A stretch of DNA of 64,000 nucleotides from Streptomyces sp. STR69. Its GTDB lineage: Bacteria; Actinomycetota; Actinomycetes; Streptomycetales; Streptomycetaceae. The DNA is taken from contig NZ_JALJRY010000005.1 in assembly GCF_024519455.1 (NCBI RefSeq), positions 268,210-332,209 on the forward strand, given 5' to 3'. Each line of letters begins with the position of its first letter. Positions within the stretch are counted from its first letter, which is position 1. Of this stretch, positions 49,350 through 57,867 are shown in pieces. A program made the translations under genes and the position numbers. The notes under the pieces are model-generated. The model was not told the DNA's origin. It was given only the letters and a program-made list of their open reading frames with translations, and did no database searches.

Positions 49350-50464
49350 GCGGCCCCCCGGCGGAGTCGGCGCAGCCGGGCGGCGGCGCGCAGCAGGTCG
49401 GCTGCCTCCGTCTCGGCCTCTCCCGGGGCGGCGACACCGTCCAGGTAGTCGAGCGCGGTACGGGTGGAGTCGATGCCTGGCAGGTCGTTGCGCACGGCGC
49501 TGCCCAGACGGGCAGGTGAGGCACACCCGTCGGCCTCGTCGCGGCAGTAGCGCGCCATCTCGCAGAAGGAGAGACATGCGGGCGTGTACGACGCGTCCAA
49601 CGCCTCTATGGACGAGGAGAGTTCGGTCATGCTCCGGTCCGGGTCCAGGGTCGCCGTCTCGGGGAGCCGCGCCGCCAGGTCCTCGGCGCGCCGCAGCCGC
49701 GTGAGCTGGAACTGCAGGGCGTCGAGCTCCTGCCGGAGGTCGATCAGGCGACCGTAGGGCCGGTTGGAGAAGTCCTTCGGGCAGACGAGCAGGAAGTCGT
49801 GGGCGAGCTGCTCGGCGGGCAGGCCCGCGGCGTCGAAGGCGTGGCGCAGGGCGAGGACGTACACGGCGGCCTGCTTGGCCGCCTGGGCCACAGCCGTCGG
49901 GTTGGCCTGCCCGTCGATCGCCGCGAACGAGCGGATCAGGACGACGTAGAACTTCCCGTCGACGCGGTGGGTGAGGGCGTCCGGTTCGAGGTACGCCGTC
50001 CGTCCGGCGACTTCGAGGGTGAGTACGGGGCGGTCGAGGATCAGTCGGACGTCCTGCCCGGAGGCGATGTGCGCGATGAGGCGGCGGGTCTCGCGCTCCC
50101 GTACGGGCAGAGAGCTGTTGCCTCCCACCTCGTTGAGGTCTTCGACATGGGCCTCCGCCACGGGGACGGAGAGCTCCTCGCGCAGCAGCCGGATGAGCTC
50201 GGCGTACCCGCCCCACTTCACGAGGCTGTGGAACACCTGCTCGCGGGCGAGTGCGAAGGGCGACTGGCCGAAGCGCGGTTCGTATCCGACCTGCTGGGCG
50301 AGTAGCGCCTTGTCCACCCCGGCGGCGTCGAGGACGGCGCGGCGGGCGCAGGCGGGGTTGGCGGTCAGTGCGGTGATCTTGCGGGCGGTGTAGGGCTGAG
50401 GGGGGCGCGGTCCGCGCAGCCGCGTGAGTCTGTCGTCTGGGGGTTCGGACTGCTGCGAGGGCAT
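49346..50464 (-). CDS. Degenerate Cas4/RecB-like protein with four-Cys cluster
   Basis: 372 residues. Cysteines C39 (NPACARRAVLD) and C297, C301, C307 (ACLSFCEMARYC) fit the iron-sulfur cluster of Cas4/AddB/Dna2 nucleases. The nuclease core is present (AYLEPDALTHRVDGKFYVVL, then IRSFAAIDGQ, and QAAKQAAVYVLAL), with D162 kept. The ExK pair is replaced by L176 and R178, so it is probably not a nuclease but may still bind DNA ends. ATG 50464; its stop overlaps the next start. Confidence 0.68.
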   Translation of the reverse strand: MPSQQSEPPDDRLTRLRGPRPPQPYTARKITALTANPACARRAVLDAAGVDKALLAQQVGYEPRFGQSPFALAREQVFHSLVKWGGYAELIRLLREELSVPVAEAHVEDLNEVGGNSSLPVRERETRRLIAHIASGQDVRLILDRPVLTLEVAGRTAYLEPDALTHRVDGKFYVVLIRSFAAIDGQANPTAVAQAAKQAAVYVLALRHAFDAAGLPAEQLAHDFLLVCPKDFSNRPYGRLIDLRQELDALQFQLTRLRRAEDLAARLPETATLDPDRSMTELSSSIEALDASYTPACLSFCEMARYCRDEADGCASPARLGSAVRNDLPGIDSTRTALDYLDGVAAPGEAETEAADLLRAAARLRRLRRGAA

Positions 50465-50538
50465 CGTCTCTGCTTCGGGGACGTCTTCGGAGGTGTGCCG
50501 GCGGGTGGGACGACCGTGGCCGTCTCCGCCGGGAGAGG

Positions 50539-51414
50539 TCAGTGCATGCTGCCGCTCGCGTCACGCAGGGCATCACGCAGCGGTGCCGCACCGAACAGCT
50601 TTTGCGCGTCGGTGAGTTGGGTACGGGCGCGATCTGCCGCCGCCTGCCGCCGTTGGTCGTCCTCCTGTTGGTGGACGGTCGCTTCGGCTTGGGCGGCGGC
50701 GATCACGCGGGCGGGGTCGGGCTCCGGGGCCGCGGAATCGCAGGCACCCGGGATCGTGAGGGCGAACCGGCGCAGCAGCCGCCAGGCCGCGTCCGGGGCC
50801 GGATGCCCGGCCGTGGCCAGTCGCTGGATCTGCTCGGCGGTGCCGACAGCGTGGGTGAGGAAGTCGGTCCGGGGGCTGAGCGGGGTGATGATCCGCCGCT
50901 CCACGGGCCAGGTGGACAGGGCCAGAAGCCCGCGGGCGGGCACGAGACGGTCGTGGGTCAGCGCCGCGCAGATGTAGTACGGGCGGGCATAACCCTGTGC
51001 GGTGAAAGAGCGTTCCTCGTCCCGGCGGAGCGACGCGAGCTTGGCGGCGACGAGCGGCTCGGTGAAGAACGCCTCATACGCGGACGAGATGAGCTTCGGG
51101 GACGCGGGAGCACCCAGCAGGGTGAGCGCTTGGTGGACTTGTTCGCGGACTGGGATGGAGCCGTGTGTGGGGCGCTCCTGGCGGCGTGGTTGGCCTGTCG
51201 CCCTCGGTGGCGTCCGAGTCTCGGCTTCCGACGGAAGTGTCTCGATGTCCGGTCCGGCCTCGACCTCCAGAGCGTGCTCCCATGCGGTCTCCGCCTCGCG
51301 CAGAGCGCGACGGATACGCGTGGTTTCGGCCTTGTCCCGGGCGCGTACGGCGCCGCGCAACTCGGTGCGCAGGTGGGACAGGCGTTGCTCGAGCTCCTCC
51401 AGTGATGCCGCCAT
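50539..51414 (-). CDS. Coiled-coil winged-helix-like protein, first gene of the leftward operon
   Basis: 291 residues. A coiled coil (residues 1-50: LEELEQRLSHLRTELRGAV, RRALREAETAWEHALEVE) leads to a winged-helix-like region (IPVREQVHQALTLLGAPASP then KLISSAYEAFFTEPLVAAKL and GYARPYYICAALTHDRLVPA) and a C-terminal coiled coil. Position at the divergent promoter makes it a candidate regulator of both operons, possibly through the phased CCAA sites. ATG 51414 coincides with the predicted transcription start, so the message may be leaderless. Confidence 0.6.
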   Translation of the reverse strand: MAASLEELEQRLSHLRTELRGAVRARDKAETTRIRRALREAETAWEHALEVEAGPDIETLPSEAETRTPPRATGQPRRQERPTHGSIPVREQVHQALTLLGAPASPKLISSAYEAFFTEPLVAAKLASLRRDEERSFTAQGYARPYYICAALTHDRLVPARGLLALSTWPVERRIITPLSPRTDFLTHAVGTAEQIQRLATAGHPAPDAAWRLLRRFALTIPGACDSAAPEPDPARVIAAAQAEATVHQQEDDQRRQAAADRARTQLTDAQKLFGAAPLRDALRDASGSMH

Positions 51415-51421
51415 GAGGGGC

Positions 51422-51450
51422 ACCTTAGCGCAAGAGCCAATCTATGCCAA
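51422..51450 (-). promoter_or_regulatory. Promoter of the leftward (split Dna2-like) operon
   Basis: Read leftward: TTGGCA (51450-51445), a 17-bp spacer, TAAGGT (51427-51422). Transcription would begin at about 51415, directly at ATG 51414. Two CCAA units form part of the -35 and spacer. Confidence 0.6.
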
Positions 51451-51470
51451 GAACTTCCAAGATATTCCAA
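51437..51470. promoter_or_regulatory. Four CCAA repeats with exact 10-bp period between divergent defence operons
   Basis: CCAA starts at 51437, 51447, 51457 and 51467. The last two are TTCCAA, the same unit as at 25292-25317. A 10-bp head-to-tail array puts each unit on the same face of the helix, as used by regulators that bind as oligomers along DNA. It covers the leftward -35 and lies 94 bp before the rightward start. Confidence 0.68.
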
Positions 51471-51563
51471 TGTTGCATGCTATCGTCGAAGACGTCGGCG
51501 CCTCCGGCCGCTCGGTCCGCGGGGTGACGTCTGGGGGTGACGTCTGTCTCGAAGGGGGAGGTA

Positions 51564-53201
51564 ATGGGCCACGACATGGCATGGCGCAGGCCGCACTGGC
51601 TCACGGGGGACGACAGTCTTCTGCGGGTGGGGCCCGGAACCGGCGGAGACGAGGAGCACACCTGCCCCTCGCACGCCGCCGCCAAGGCCCGACCGGGGCT
51701 GTGGCCGGCCCAGCGCCTGCGGCTGCCGAAGCCGGAGCTCGAAACCTTCACCCTCGGGCCGGTCATGGACGCCGTCGACCGGGTCGAGTTCCACGAGGAG
51801 ACACTCGACCAGGCCCTGGAGGGGCTGCGCTCCAGGACGCCCGCCCTCCACCCCGGACATCTCACCTACGCCGAGCACGCCCTGCGGTCGTACAGGCAGG
51901 CGTTCGCCGCGGAAGGCGACAAGAGGCTGCGCCCCGTCCGTGCCTACTGGGTGGCGCAGCGCGAGAACGGCAAGTTCTGGGAGATGTACGCCTGGTGGCG
52001 GCGGTACGAGTCCGCCGACGGACGGCTGCGCGAGTACCGGCGGCTGCGGCACGGCCAGGCCAAGGGATCCGAACCCGGAGAGATCGCCATCGCCGTGTAC
52101 GTGGCGGTCCACGGGCAACCGGCGGCCTGGCCCGGCAAGTGGTCGCGGGCCTTCCAGCCGCTTGGGCCCGTCGCGCGGCCCGAGCGCGTGCGCGTCGTCG
52201 AGGTGGGGCTGGCCGACGGCCGGCCCCGGGTGCAGTTCGACGGTACCGCCGAGGAGGCCGAGGCGTACTACGCCGAGCACGGACACTCGCACGTCGCTCG
52301 CGTCGTGGCGGGTGGGGCGCCGACGCCCGGCTCCTCCTGTGTCGACTGCAAGCAGTTCACGGCCTGCCCGGCCGTGCCGCGCAGGCCCGGGGTCCTTGGG
52401 CTGTCGTCACGACTCGCACCGCTGCGGAAGGTGTCCGTCAGCGACTTCCGCTACCACGCGGCCTGCCCCGCACAGGCGTTCCTGCGCGCGTTACACCTGC
52501 CCAGGTCCGATGAGTACGGCAGCGCCGCCAAGCTCGGCCAGGCGGTGCACGGCTGGATCGAGAAGCTGCACCGGCGTGACGGGTGGCCGCCCTGCGACGT
52601 CGCGGACATGCCCGTCGAGGGCGAGAACTGGACGGAAGAGCGGTGGCGGGTCTCCGACGAGGACGCCGCGACCGGCCGGGACATGTTGCTCCACCATGTC
52701 GACGCCTGCCCCTTCCAGGACCCGGGACTTGTCCAGCGGGTCGAGCCCGAGGCGCTCCGGGTCGTCCACGACACAGCCGCCCAGGCCGTGGTCATAGCCA
52801 AGCCCGACCTGCTCTATCAGGAGGACGGCTCCTGGGTGTGGCGAGAGCTGAAGACGACGAGGAAACGGCGCCGGAGTCAGGTGGATCTCCTTGAGGCGTA
52901 TCCCCAACTCGCCCTGGCCGTCACGCTGCTGGCACAGGGCGCGCTGGGCGGTGACCCGGGCGGATCGCGCGTCGAGGTGGAGATCCTCCGGCCGGACGGC
53001 TCCGATCCCCATGTCATCGATCCGACCGATCCCGAGCAGCAGGCCAAGGCGCGGTCCGTGCTGCAGCGGTATGGCGGTCCCTGGCGGGAGGACGAGGCGT
53101 GGGATGCCCGGCCCGGACCGCATTGTCAGTCCTGTCCGGTATCCCAGTGGTGTCCGAGTGCGACGCCAAGCCTGACCGTTGAGGGAGAGGGAGAGGTGTG
53201 A
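51564..53201 (+). CDS. Tandem Cas4/RecB-like nuclease of the pPIWI-RE operon
   Basis: 545 residues in two RecB-like modules. The second (residues 290-545) is intact: C301 (HAACPAQAF), PDLLY with D415, WRELKTTRKRR with E428 and K430, and C521, C524, C530 (CQSCPVSQWC), so an iron-sulfur PD-(D/E)XK nuclease. The first module ends in the same spacing, C259, C262, C268 (CVDCKQFTAC), but has no clear ExK and looks degenerate. ATG 51564 is fixed by GGGGGAGG five bases upstream; GTG 51537 is in frame but unlikely. First gene of the rightward operon; its stop overlaps the REase start (GTGA). Confidence 0.8.
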   Translation: MGHDMAWRRPHWLTGDDSLLRVGPGTGGDEEHTCPSHAAAKARPGLWPAQRLRLPKPELETFTLGPVMDAVDRVEFHEETLDQALEGLRSRTPALHPGHLTYAEHALRSYRQAFAAEGDKRLRPVRAYWVAQRENGKFWEMYAWWRRYESADGRLREYRRLRHGQAKGSEPGEIAIAVYVAVHGQPAAWPGKWSRAFQPLGPVARPERVRVVEVGLADGRPRVQFDGTAEEAEAYYAEHGHSHVARVVAGGAPTPGSSCVDCKQFTACPAVPRRPGVLGLSSRLAPLRKVSVSDFRYHAACPAQAFLRALHLPRSDEYGSAAKLGQAVHGWIEKLHRRDGWPPCDVADMPVEGENWTEERWRVSDEDAATGRDMLLHHVDACPFQDPGLVQRVEPEALRVVHDTAAQAVVIAKPDLLYQEDGSWVWRELKTTRKRRRSQVDLLEAYPQLALAVTLLAQGALGGDPGGSRVEVEILRPDGSDPHVIDPTDPEQQAKARSVLQRYGGPWREDEAWDARPGPHCQSCPVSQWCPSATPSLTVEGEGEV

Positions 53202-54376
53202 CGACGACGGACCTGCTGCCCGCGATTCCCGAAGGCGCCGGGACCGCCGACGAGACGCTGTTGCGGCTGATCGCCAGCGCCCTCGCCTGTCTGTCCCGAC
53301 AGCGGACGGTGCCCAACCCGGTCTACCCGGCCAAGGTGCAGAACGCCTACAACCGCCTCGTGCTGCACTGCCTGCGGCGAGGTGAGGAACCACCGGGCAG
53401 CGTGCCTGAAATGGTTCGCTGGGCCTGCGAACGCCCGCTCGCGGAATGGCCGTTGCCCCTGCCCGACGAGGCCCGCTCGGGCACGGCCCTGCTGGTCGAT
53501 CCCGAGACCAGGCTGCCGCACCAGTCGTGCCTGGAGTGGGAGGTGAACGCGGCCGATCCCGCCGCTGAACTGTTCGAGAACGAACGGATCCTGGAAGCCC
53601 TCGCAATCTGCCGCGCAGCCAGGTCACCCCGGGCCTACACCGCGTTCCGTGCCCTCCTCACCACTCGGCCCGTGCTCACGGGTGCCGAACTGGCGCTGCT
53701 CGGCGGCGATCCGGAGTGCGGGATGCTGCTGCACAGCGTCATCAAGCGCTGCTACGAACCCGCCCCCGCGTCCTATCTGCGTGAGGGCGCGTATCGGCAG
53801 TGCCCGCGCTGCCACTGCCTCATGGTGCCGCTGCTCGTCGGCGGACACCGCTGCGAACTGGACCGTTGCCGCCGAGACGGAGAACGGGGCGAAGGCACTC
53901 CACTGCGACCCGACAAAGGGGGAGTCTTCCAACTCAGCCGTCCCCTGCGCATGTTCGTCACCAGCCCCGGACTCGCCGAGACGGAGCTGGAATCCGCACT
54001 GAAGAAGAAGTTCGGGATCACGGCCGAGATGTGGCCGAACTACGACGCGTACGACCTTCGCGTCCCCCTGCCGGGGCGGCGGCACTGGGCCGTGGATGTG
54101 AAGGACCGCGTCAACCCCGCACTCCTGGCGCGCACGACCACTCCCTTCCGGGGTGACCCGCCGTACGAGCGTGCCTTCCTCGTCGTACCCCGGTACCGCT
54201 TCCGCGAGAACGAGGCTTACGGGCGGCAGTTCCGCCGCAACCTGCCCGACGACATGGCCGGGCGGGTCACTCTCCTGGACGACCAGGCGTTTCTACGACT
54301 GGTGGGCCGCGACCTCGCCACCCTGAGCCGACAGGAGACAGAACCACCGCGTACCGAAGGAGGCCGCCATGCGTGA
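53198..54376 (+). CDS. Zinc-ribbon restriction-endonuclease-fold protein of the pPIWI-RE island
   Basis: 392 residues. The N-terminal 200 residues are helical. A zinc ribbon follows (QCPRCHCLMVPLLVGGHRC then ELDRC), and the C-terminal REase fold has YDAYDLRVPLPG (D286) and WAVDVKDRVNPALLA (D300, K302), the D...DxK catalytic set. The pPIWI-RE three-gene islands described by Burroughs, Ando and Aravind pair a PIWI protein with such an REase and a DinG-type helicase, and this gene fits the REase slot. GTG 53198 overlaps the upstream stop; the stop overlaps the helicase start by 8 bp. Confidence 0.8.
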   Translation: MTTTDLLPAIPEGAGTADETLLRLIASALACLSRQRTVPNPVYPAKVQNAYNRLVLHCLRRGEEPPGSVPEMVRWACERPLAEWPLPLPDEARSGTALLVDPETRLPHQSCLEWEVNAADPAAELFENERILEALAICRAARSPRAYTAFRALLTTRPVLTGAELALLGGDPECGMLLHSVIKRCYEPAPASYLREGAYRQCPRCHCLMVPLLVGGHRCELDRCRRDGERGEGTPLRPDKGGVFQLSRPLRMFVTSPGLAETELESALKKKFGITAEMWPNYDAYDLRVPLPGRRHWAVDVKDRVNPALLARTTTPFRGDPPYERAFLVVPRYRFRENEAYGRQFRRNLPDDMAGRVTLLDDQAFLRLVGRDLATLSRQETEPPRTEGGRHA

Positions 54377-57300
54377 CCGCAGTGGATGGCACCGGCGCTG
54401 CTCACCGAAGCAGCTCACCGAAGTATGGCCGGCGAACCTCGGCAGCTTCCGTCCCGGCGACCTGCTCGACATCGAATTGGGCCTGTACCTGCTTCAGGAC
54501 GTGACGCCGACCCGCACTGCCGCAGACGTCTGGCCGCTGCTGGGCGGCTACCCCTACAGCGAAGCCTTCGGCGACGTGCGCACAGACGAACAGCGCCTGC
54601 GCGTGCTGCGGGCCCGCCACTACCTGTGGGATCTGCGCCGACGGCACGCGTGGCGCGAGGCACTGGCCGACTACCTGACAGTTCCTCAGCAACTGCGGGG
54701 TTACGACCTCGACGGACCCGATGACGTACCTCGTCGCCGTGAGCCCGCGCGCGCCGCGCGCCGCTTCGAGATCTTCGAAGATCTGCTCAGCACCGCGCCC
54801 GACTTCTCGACGCGGTCCGTCCCGTTCGCCGAGGCTGGTGAGTACACCTTTCGTGTACAGGACCGCACCCACTCCGTCGTGTTCGAGGAGGAACTGCTGT
54901 CGGACACCCTGCCCCGTGCACACGCTCTCGACGCGCCGCCCGCAGGACGGGGAAAGCCGGTGGACGTCACGTGGGCGGAACTCGAAAAGGCCGCCGACAC
55001 GATGGACACCGTGGAGGCGGCGGCACCAAACGGTCCCCGCAACGACTGGGCCGGGCGGCTTCGGCGCGTCAAACTGCTCGTGCGCGACGAGGAGGCCGAG
55101 AGCTTCACGGAGAAGGGGCGGCTGACGGTCGACCGGCTGCTGCACCTGGTGGGCATGGTCGGCGCCGGCAAGTCCACGATCCGCGACATCCTGACGTACC
55201 ACGTCGTGACCCAGACACCCCGCCGCGTCACCATCGTCGTCGGCGACGTGGCGGAAACCCTGGCCGTAGTCGAGCAGTTCGACCGGCTGGGCGTGCTGGC
55301 CGCGCCGATCCTCGGGCACTCCACGCGCGAGCGCAACATCAACCGACTGCACCGCCGCACCGCCACGGCCGGTGCGGCCACCATGCTGGGGCACGACCAT
55401 GCCGGGTTTGCCTATCTGAGCAGTGCCTGCCCGGTCGACGTCCTGCGCGGCCTGGAAGCGCGCCGCCCTCTCGGTATCCGTGAGGCGCCGTGCCTGACCC
55501 TTTTCACCGTGCCCGAGGTCGAGTCGGCTGACGGCGATCCGCTGCTCGACGACGAGAGCCCGGCAGTGCGTGACTTCCGGCGCCCGAAGCCACAGCGGCG
55601 GCTGTGCCCGCTGTGGAACCGCTGTCCCCGGCACCGCGGGGCCCGCGACCTGGTCGACGCCCAGCTGTGGGTCGCCACCCCGGCCGGCCTGGTGCACAGC
55701 TCCGTGCCGCAGCACCAGCACGACGAGCAGCTGAGGTATCTCGAACTCGCCTGTCGGATGAGCGATCTGATCATCGTGGACGAGGCGGATCGGGTGCAGA
55801 TGCAACTCGACACGGCCTTCGCGCCCGCCAGCACCCTTGTGGGCAAAGCCCCGAACTCCTGGTTCGACGAGGTCGCTGTGCACAAGTTCCAGCAGATGAC
55901 CCGTGATGGACGGCTCCAGCTGTCAGCCCGTGACGTCGACGACTGGACCAACGCCGTCAACACGGTCAGCGCCGCCACCGATCGCCTCTACGCGCTGCTC
56001 GTCAAGGACGACGGCCTCAGGCGCTGGATCAGCATGGACTACTTCAGCGCCTTCACCCTGCACAGTCTGCTGCTCGACAGCTGGTTTCCTGGCCGGAAGG
56101 AGGGGGAGCGCCCGCCCGCGGCGGCCCGGAGCCTGGACGTCGCACTCGGACGGTTCAGGGACGATCCGCTGCACGAGCAGCAGAGCGGTACGAGCGACGA
56201 CGAGGTGACTCCCCTGGTCAACACTTTCGTCCACCTCACCCTGGAGCTCCTGCACGCGCCTCAGGGAGCCCGAACCCGCGAACGGCTCCGCGAGGCCCTC
56301 AGCGACGTCGTATCGGACGACTGCGGCGTACTCGCCGATATCGACCTCCAGGCCCGGCTCTTCGAGTTCACCCTGATCCTGTCCGCACTGCACAGCCGGC
56401 TCGACTTCATGACCACGCTGTGGCCGCGTGTCGAAGCCGCACTCAACCTGGAAAGCGCCTCCAACGTCCTCTCCCGGAGGCCCCCGAAGGACTATGAGGC
56501 GGTCATCCCCGAGTCGCCCATGGGCAATGTCCTCGGCTTCCAGTTCCGCCACGATGACCGGGAGCGAGACGGCGACCGCAGTGGCGAACTCCGCTTCTTC
56601 CACTGCAACGGCGTCGGCCGTGAGCTGCTCATGCGGCTGGGCGACCTGTGCGCCGTGGACGGCCGCCCCGGACCGCACGTCCTGCTGATGTCCGCCACGA
56701 GCTGGGCGGGCACATCCAGCAGGTACCACGTGCACACCGACGTCGGAGCCGTACTGCGGCCCCGCGACGAGGAGGTCGAGGCTGTACTGGGCAGCGAGTT
56801 CCGCAAGGAGTTCCTGTACTGGCCCGGAGGCGACCAGCCGAAACCGTTGCGCCTGTCCGGCTGCGACCCCGAGGAGCGGCCGCAGGCCCTGCTGCACATG
56901 CTGCACCAGCTGGCTGTGCCCGACCGTAGCCTGCCCGACTCGGTGAGCATGCTGGACACCGAACTGGCCGAGATCGACGACCCGGAGCGACGTCGCATCC
57001 TCCTCCTCGTAGGCAGCTACGAAGAGGCACGCAGGGCCGCCGAATACCTCAACCAGATCCCCGAGTGGAACGGACGTGTCACCCAGCTCGTGTCCGACGA
57101 CGCGGACGCGGACACCGCCTGGACGCGGCTGCCGGAGGACACCGCCGCGCGCACCCTGCCGCGCGGGGACGTCAAGTCGTTTCCCTCCGTCGGCGGCGAC
57201 CTCCTCGTCGCCCCGCTCCTCGCGGTGGAGCGCGGGCACAACATCGTGCTGCGCGGGGGCAAGGCCGCCATCGGCACCGTCTACTTCCTGGCCCGCCCCC

Positions 57301-57806
57301 ACCCACGCCCCGACGACATCTCGCTCGCCATCCAGTCCGTCAACGACTGGGCCGTACGCCAACTCCGCGACACCGAGGGCACGTTCCGGCAGAACGCGCT
57401 GGCCGCGGCCACACCCGACAGGGCCGCCGTCGAGTTCCGCAGCCGTGCCCGTCGTCAGTGGAACCGTTACCTGACCCGCAAGCTCGCCTGGTCGAGCCTG
57501 CGGGACGACGAGAAGGTGGCGTTCACCTGGGACCAACTCGTCGTCATGTGGCAGGTCATCGGCCGCCTAGTACGTGGCGGTGTGCCGGCCAGGGTGGTCT
57601 TCGTCGACGCGGCGTTCTCGCCGCGCGAAGCCGGGTTCCAGGCCATGGACACGCCCGACACGAGTCTTCTGGCGAGTATGCGCGAAGTCCTCGCCCCCTA
57701 CTTCGACGCAGAAGGCGCGGCCGACCCGGAGCCCACCTCGATCGACAAGTCGCTCGTCCGCGAGCTGTACGAACCGCTCTACCGCGCCCTTGCGGACATG
57801 GGCTGA
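54369..57806 (+). CDS. DinG/XPD-like helicase of the pPIWI-RE island
   Basis: 1145 residues. Walker A LLHLVGMVGAGKSTIRDIL (K268), DEAD box DLIIVDEADRVQMQLD (D471 to D474), and motif VI MWQVIGRLVRGGVPARVV. Four cysteines between motifs Ia and II (C354, C375, C413, C419; for example LCPLWNRCPRHRGARDL) match the iron-sulfur domain of XPD/DinG helicases. The first 230 residues are the accessory region particular to these islands. ATG 54369 lies inside the end of the REase gene. Likely unwinds DNA for the PIWI and nuclease partners. Confidence 0.84.
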   Translation: MRDRSGWHRRCSPKQLTEVWPANLGSFRPGDLLDIELGLYLLQDVTPTRTAADVWPLLGGYPYSEAFGDVRTDEQRLRVLRARHYLWDLRRRHAWREALADYLTVPQQLRGYDLDGPDDVPRRREPARAARRFEIFEDLLSTAPDFSTRSVPFAEAGEYTFRVQDRTHSVVFEEELLSDTLPRAHALDAPPAGRGKPVDVTWAELEKAADTMDTVEAAAPNGPRNDWAGRLRRVKLLVRDEEAESFTEKGRLTVDRLLHLVGMVGAGKSTIRDILTYHVVTQTPRRVTIVVGDVAETLAVVEQFDRLGVLAAPILGHSTRERNINRLHRRTATAGAATMLGHDHAGFAYLSSACPVDVLRGLEARRPLGIREAPCLTLFTVPEVESADGDPLLDDESPAVRDFRRPKPQRRLCPLWNRCPRHRGARDLVDAQLWVATPAGLVHSSVPQHQHDEQLRYLELACRMSDLIIVDEADRVQMQLDTAFAPASTLVGKAPNSWFDEVAVHKFQQMTRDGRLQLSARDVDDWTNAVNTVSAATDRLYALLVKDDGLRRWISMDYFSAFTLHSLLLDSWFPGRKEGERPPAAARSLDVALGRFRDDPLHEQQSGTSDDEVTPLVNTFVHLTLELLHAPQGARTRERLREALSDVVSDDCGVLADIDLQARLFEFTLILSALHSRLDFMTTLWPRVEAALNLESASNVLSRRPPKDYEAVIPESPMGNVLGFQFRHDDRERDGDRSGELRFFHCNGVGRELLMRLGDLCAVDGRPGPHVLLMSATSWAGTSSRYHVHTDVGAVLRPRDEEVEAVLGSEFRKEFLYWPGGDQPKPLRLSGCDPEERPQALLHMLHQLAVPDRSLPDSVSMLDTELAEIDDPERRRILLLVGSYEEARRAAEYLNQIPEWNGRVTQLVSDDADADTAWTRLPEDTAARTLPRGDVKSFPSVGGDLLVAPLLAVERGHNIVLRGGKAAIGTVYFLARPHPRPDDISLAIQSVNDWAVRQLRDTEGTFRQNALAAATPDRAAVEFRSRARRQWNRYLTRKLAWSSLRDDEKVAFTWDQLVVMWQVIGRLVRGGVPARVVFVDAAFSPREAGFQAMDTPDTSLLASMREVLAPYFDAEGAADPEPTSIDKSLVRELYEPLYRALADMG

Positions 57807-57867
57807 CGGCCGGTCGGCGCACCCGAGACGCACACGACTCTCTTCGCCTCCAAGGAGAACCAGCACC

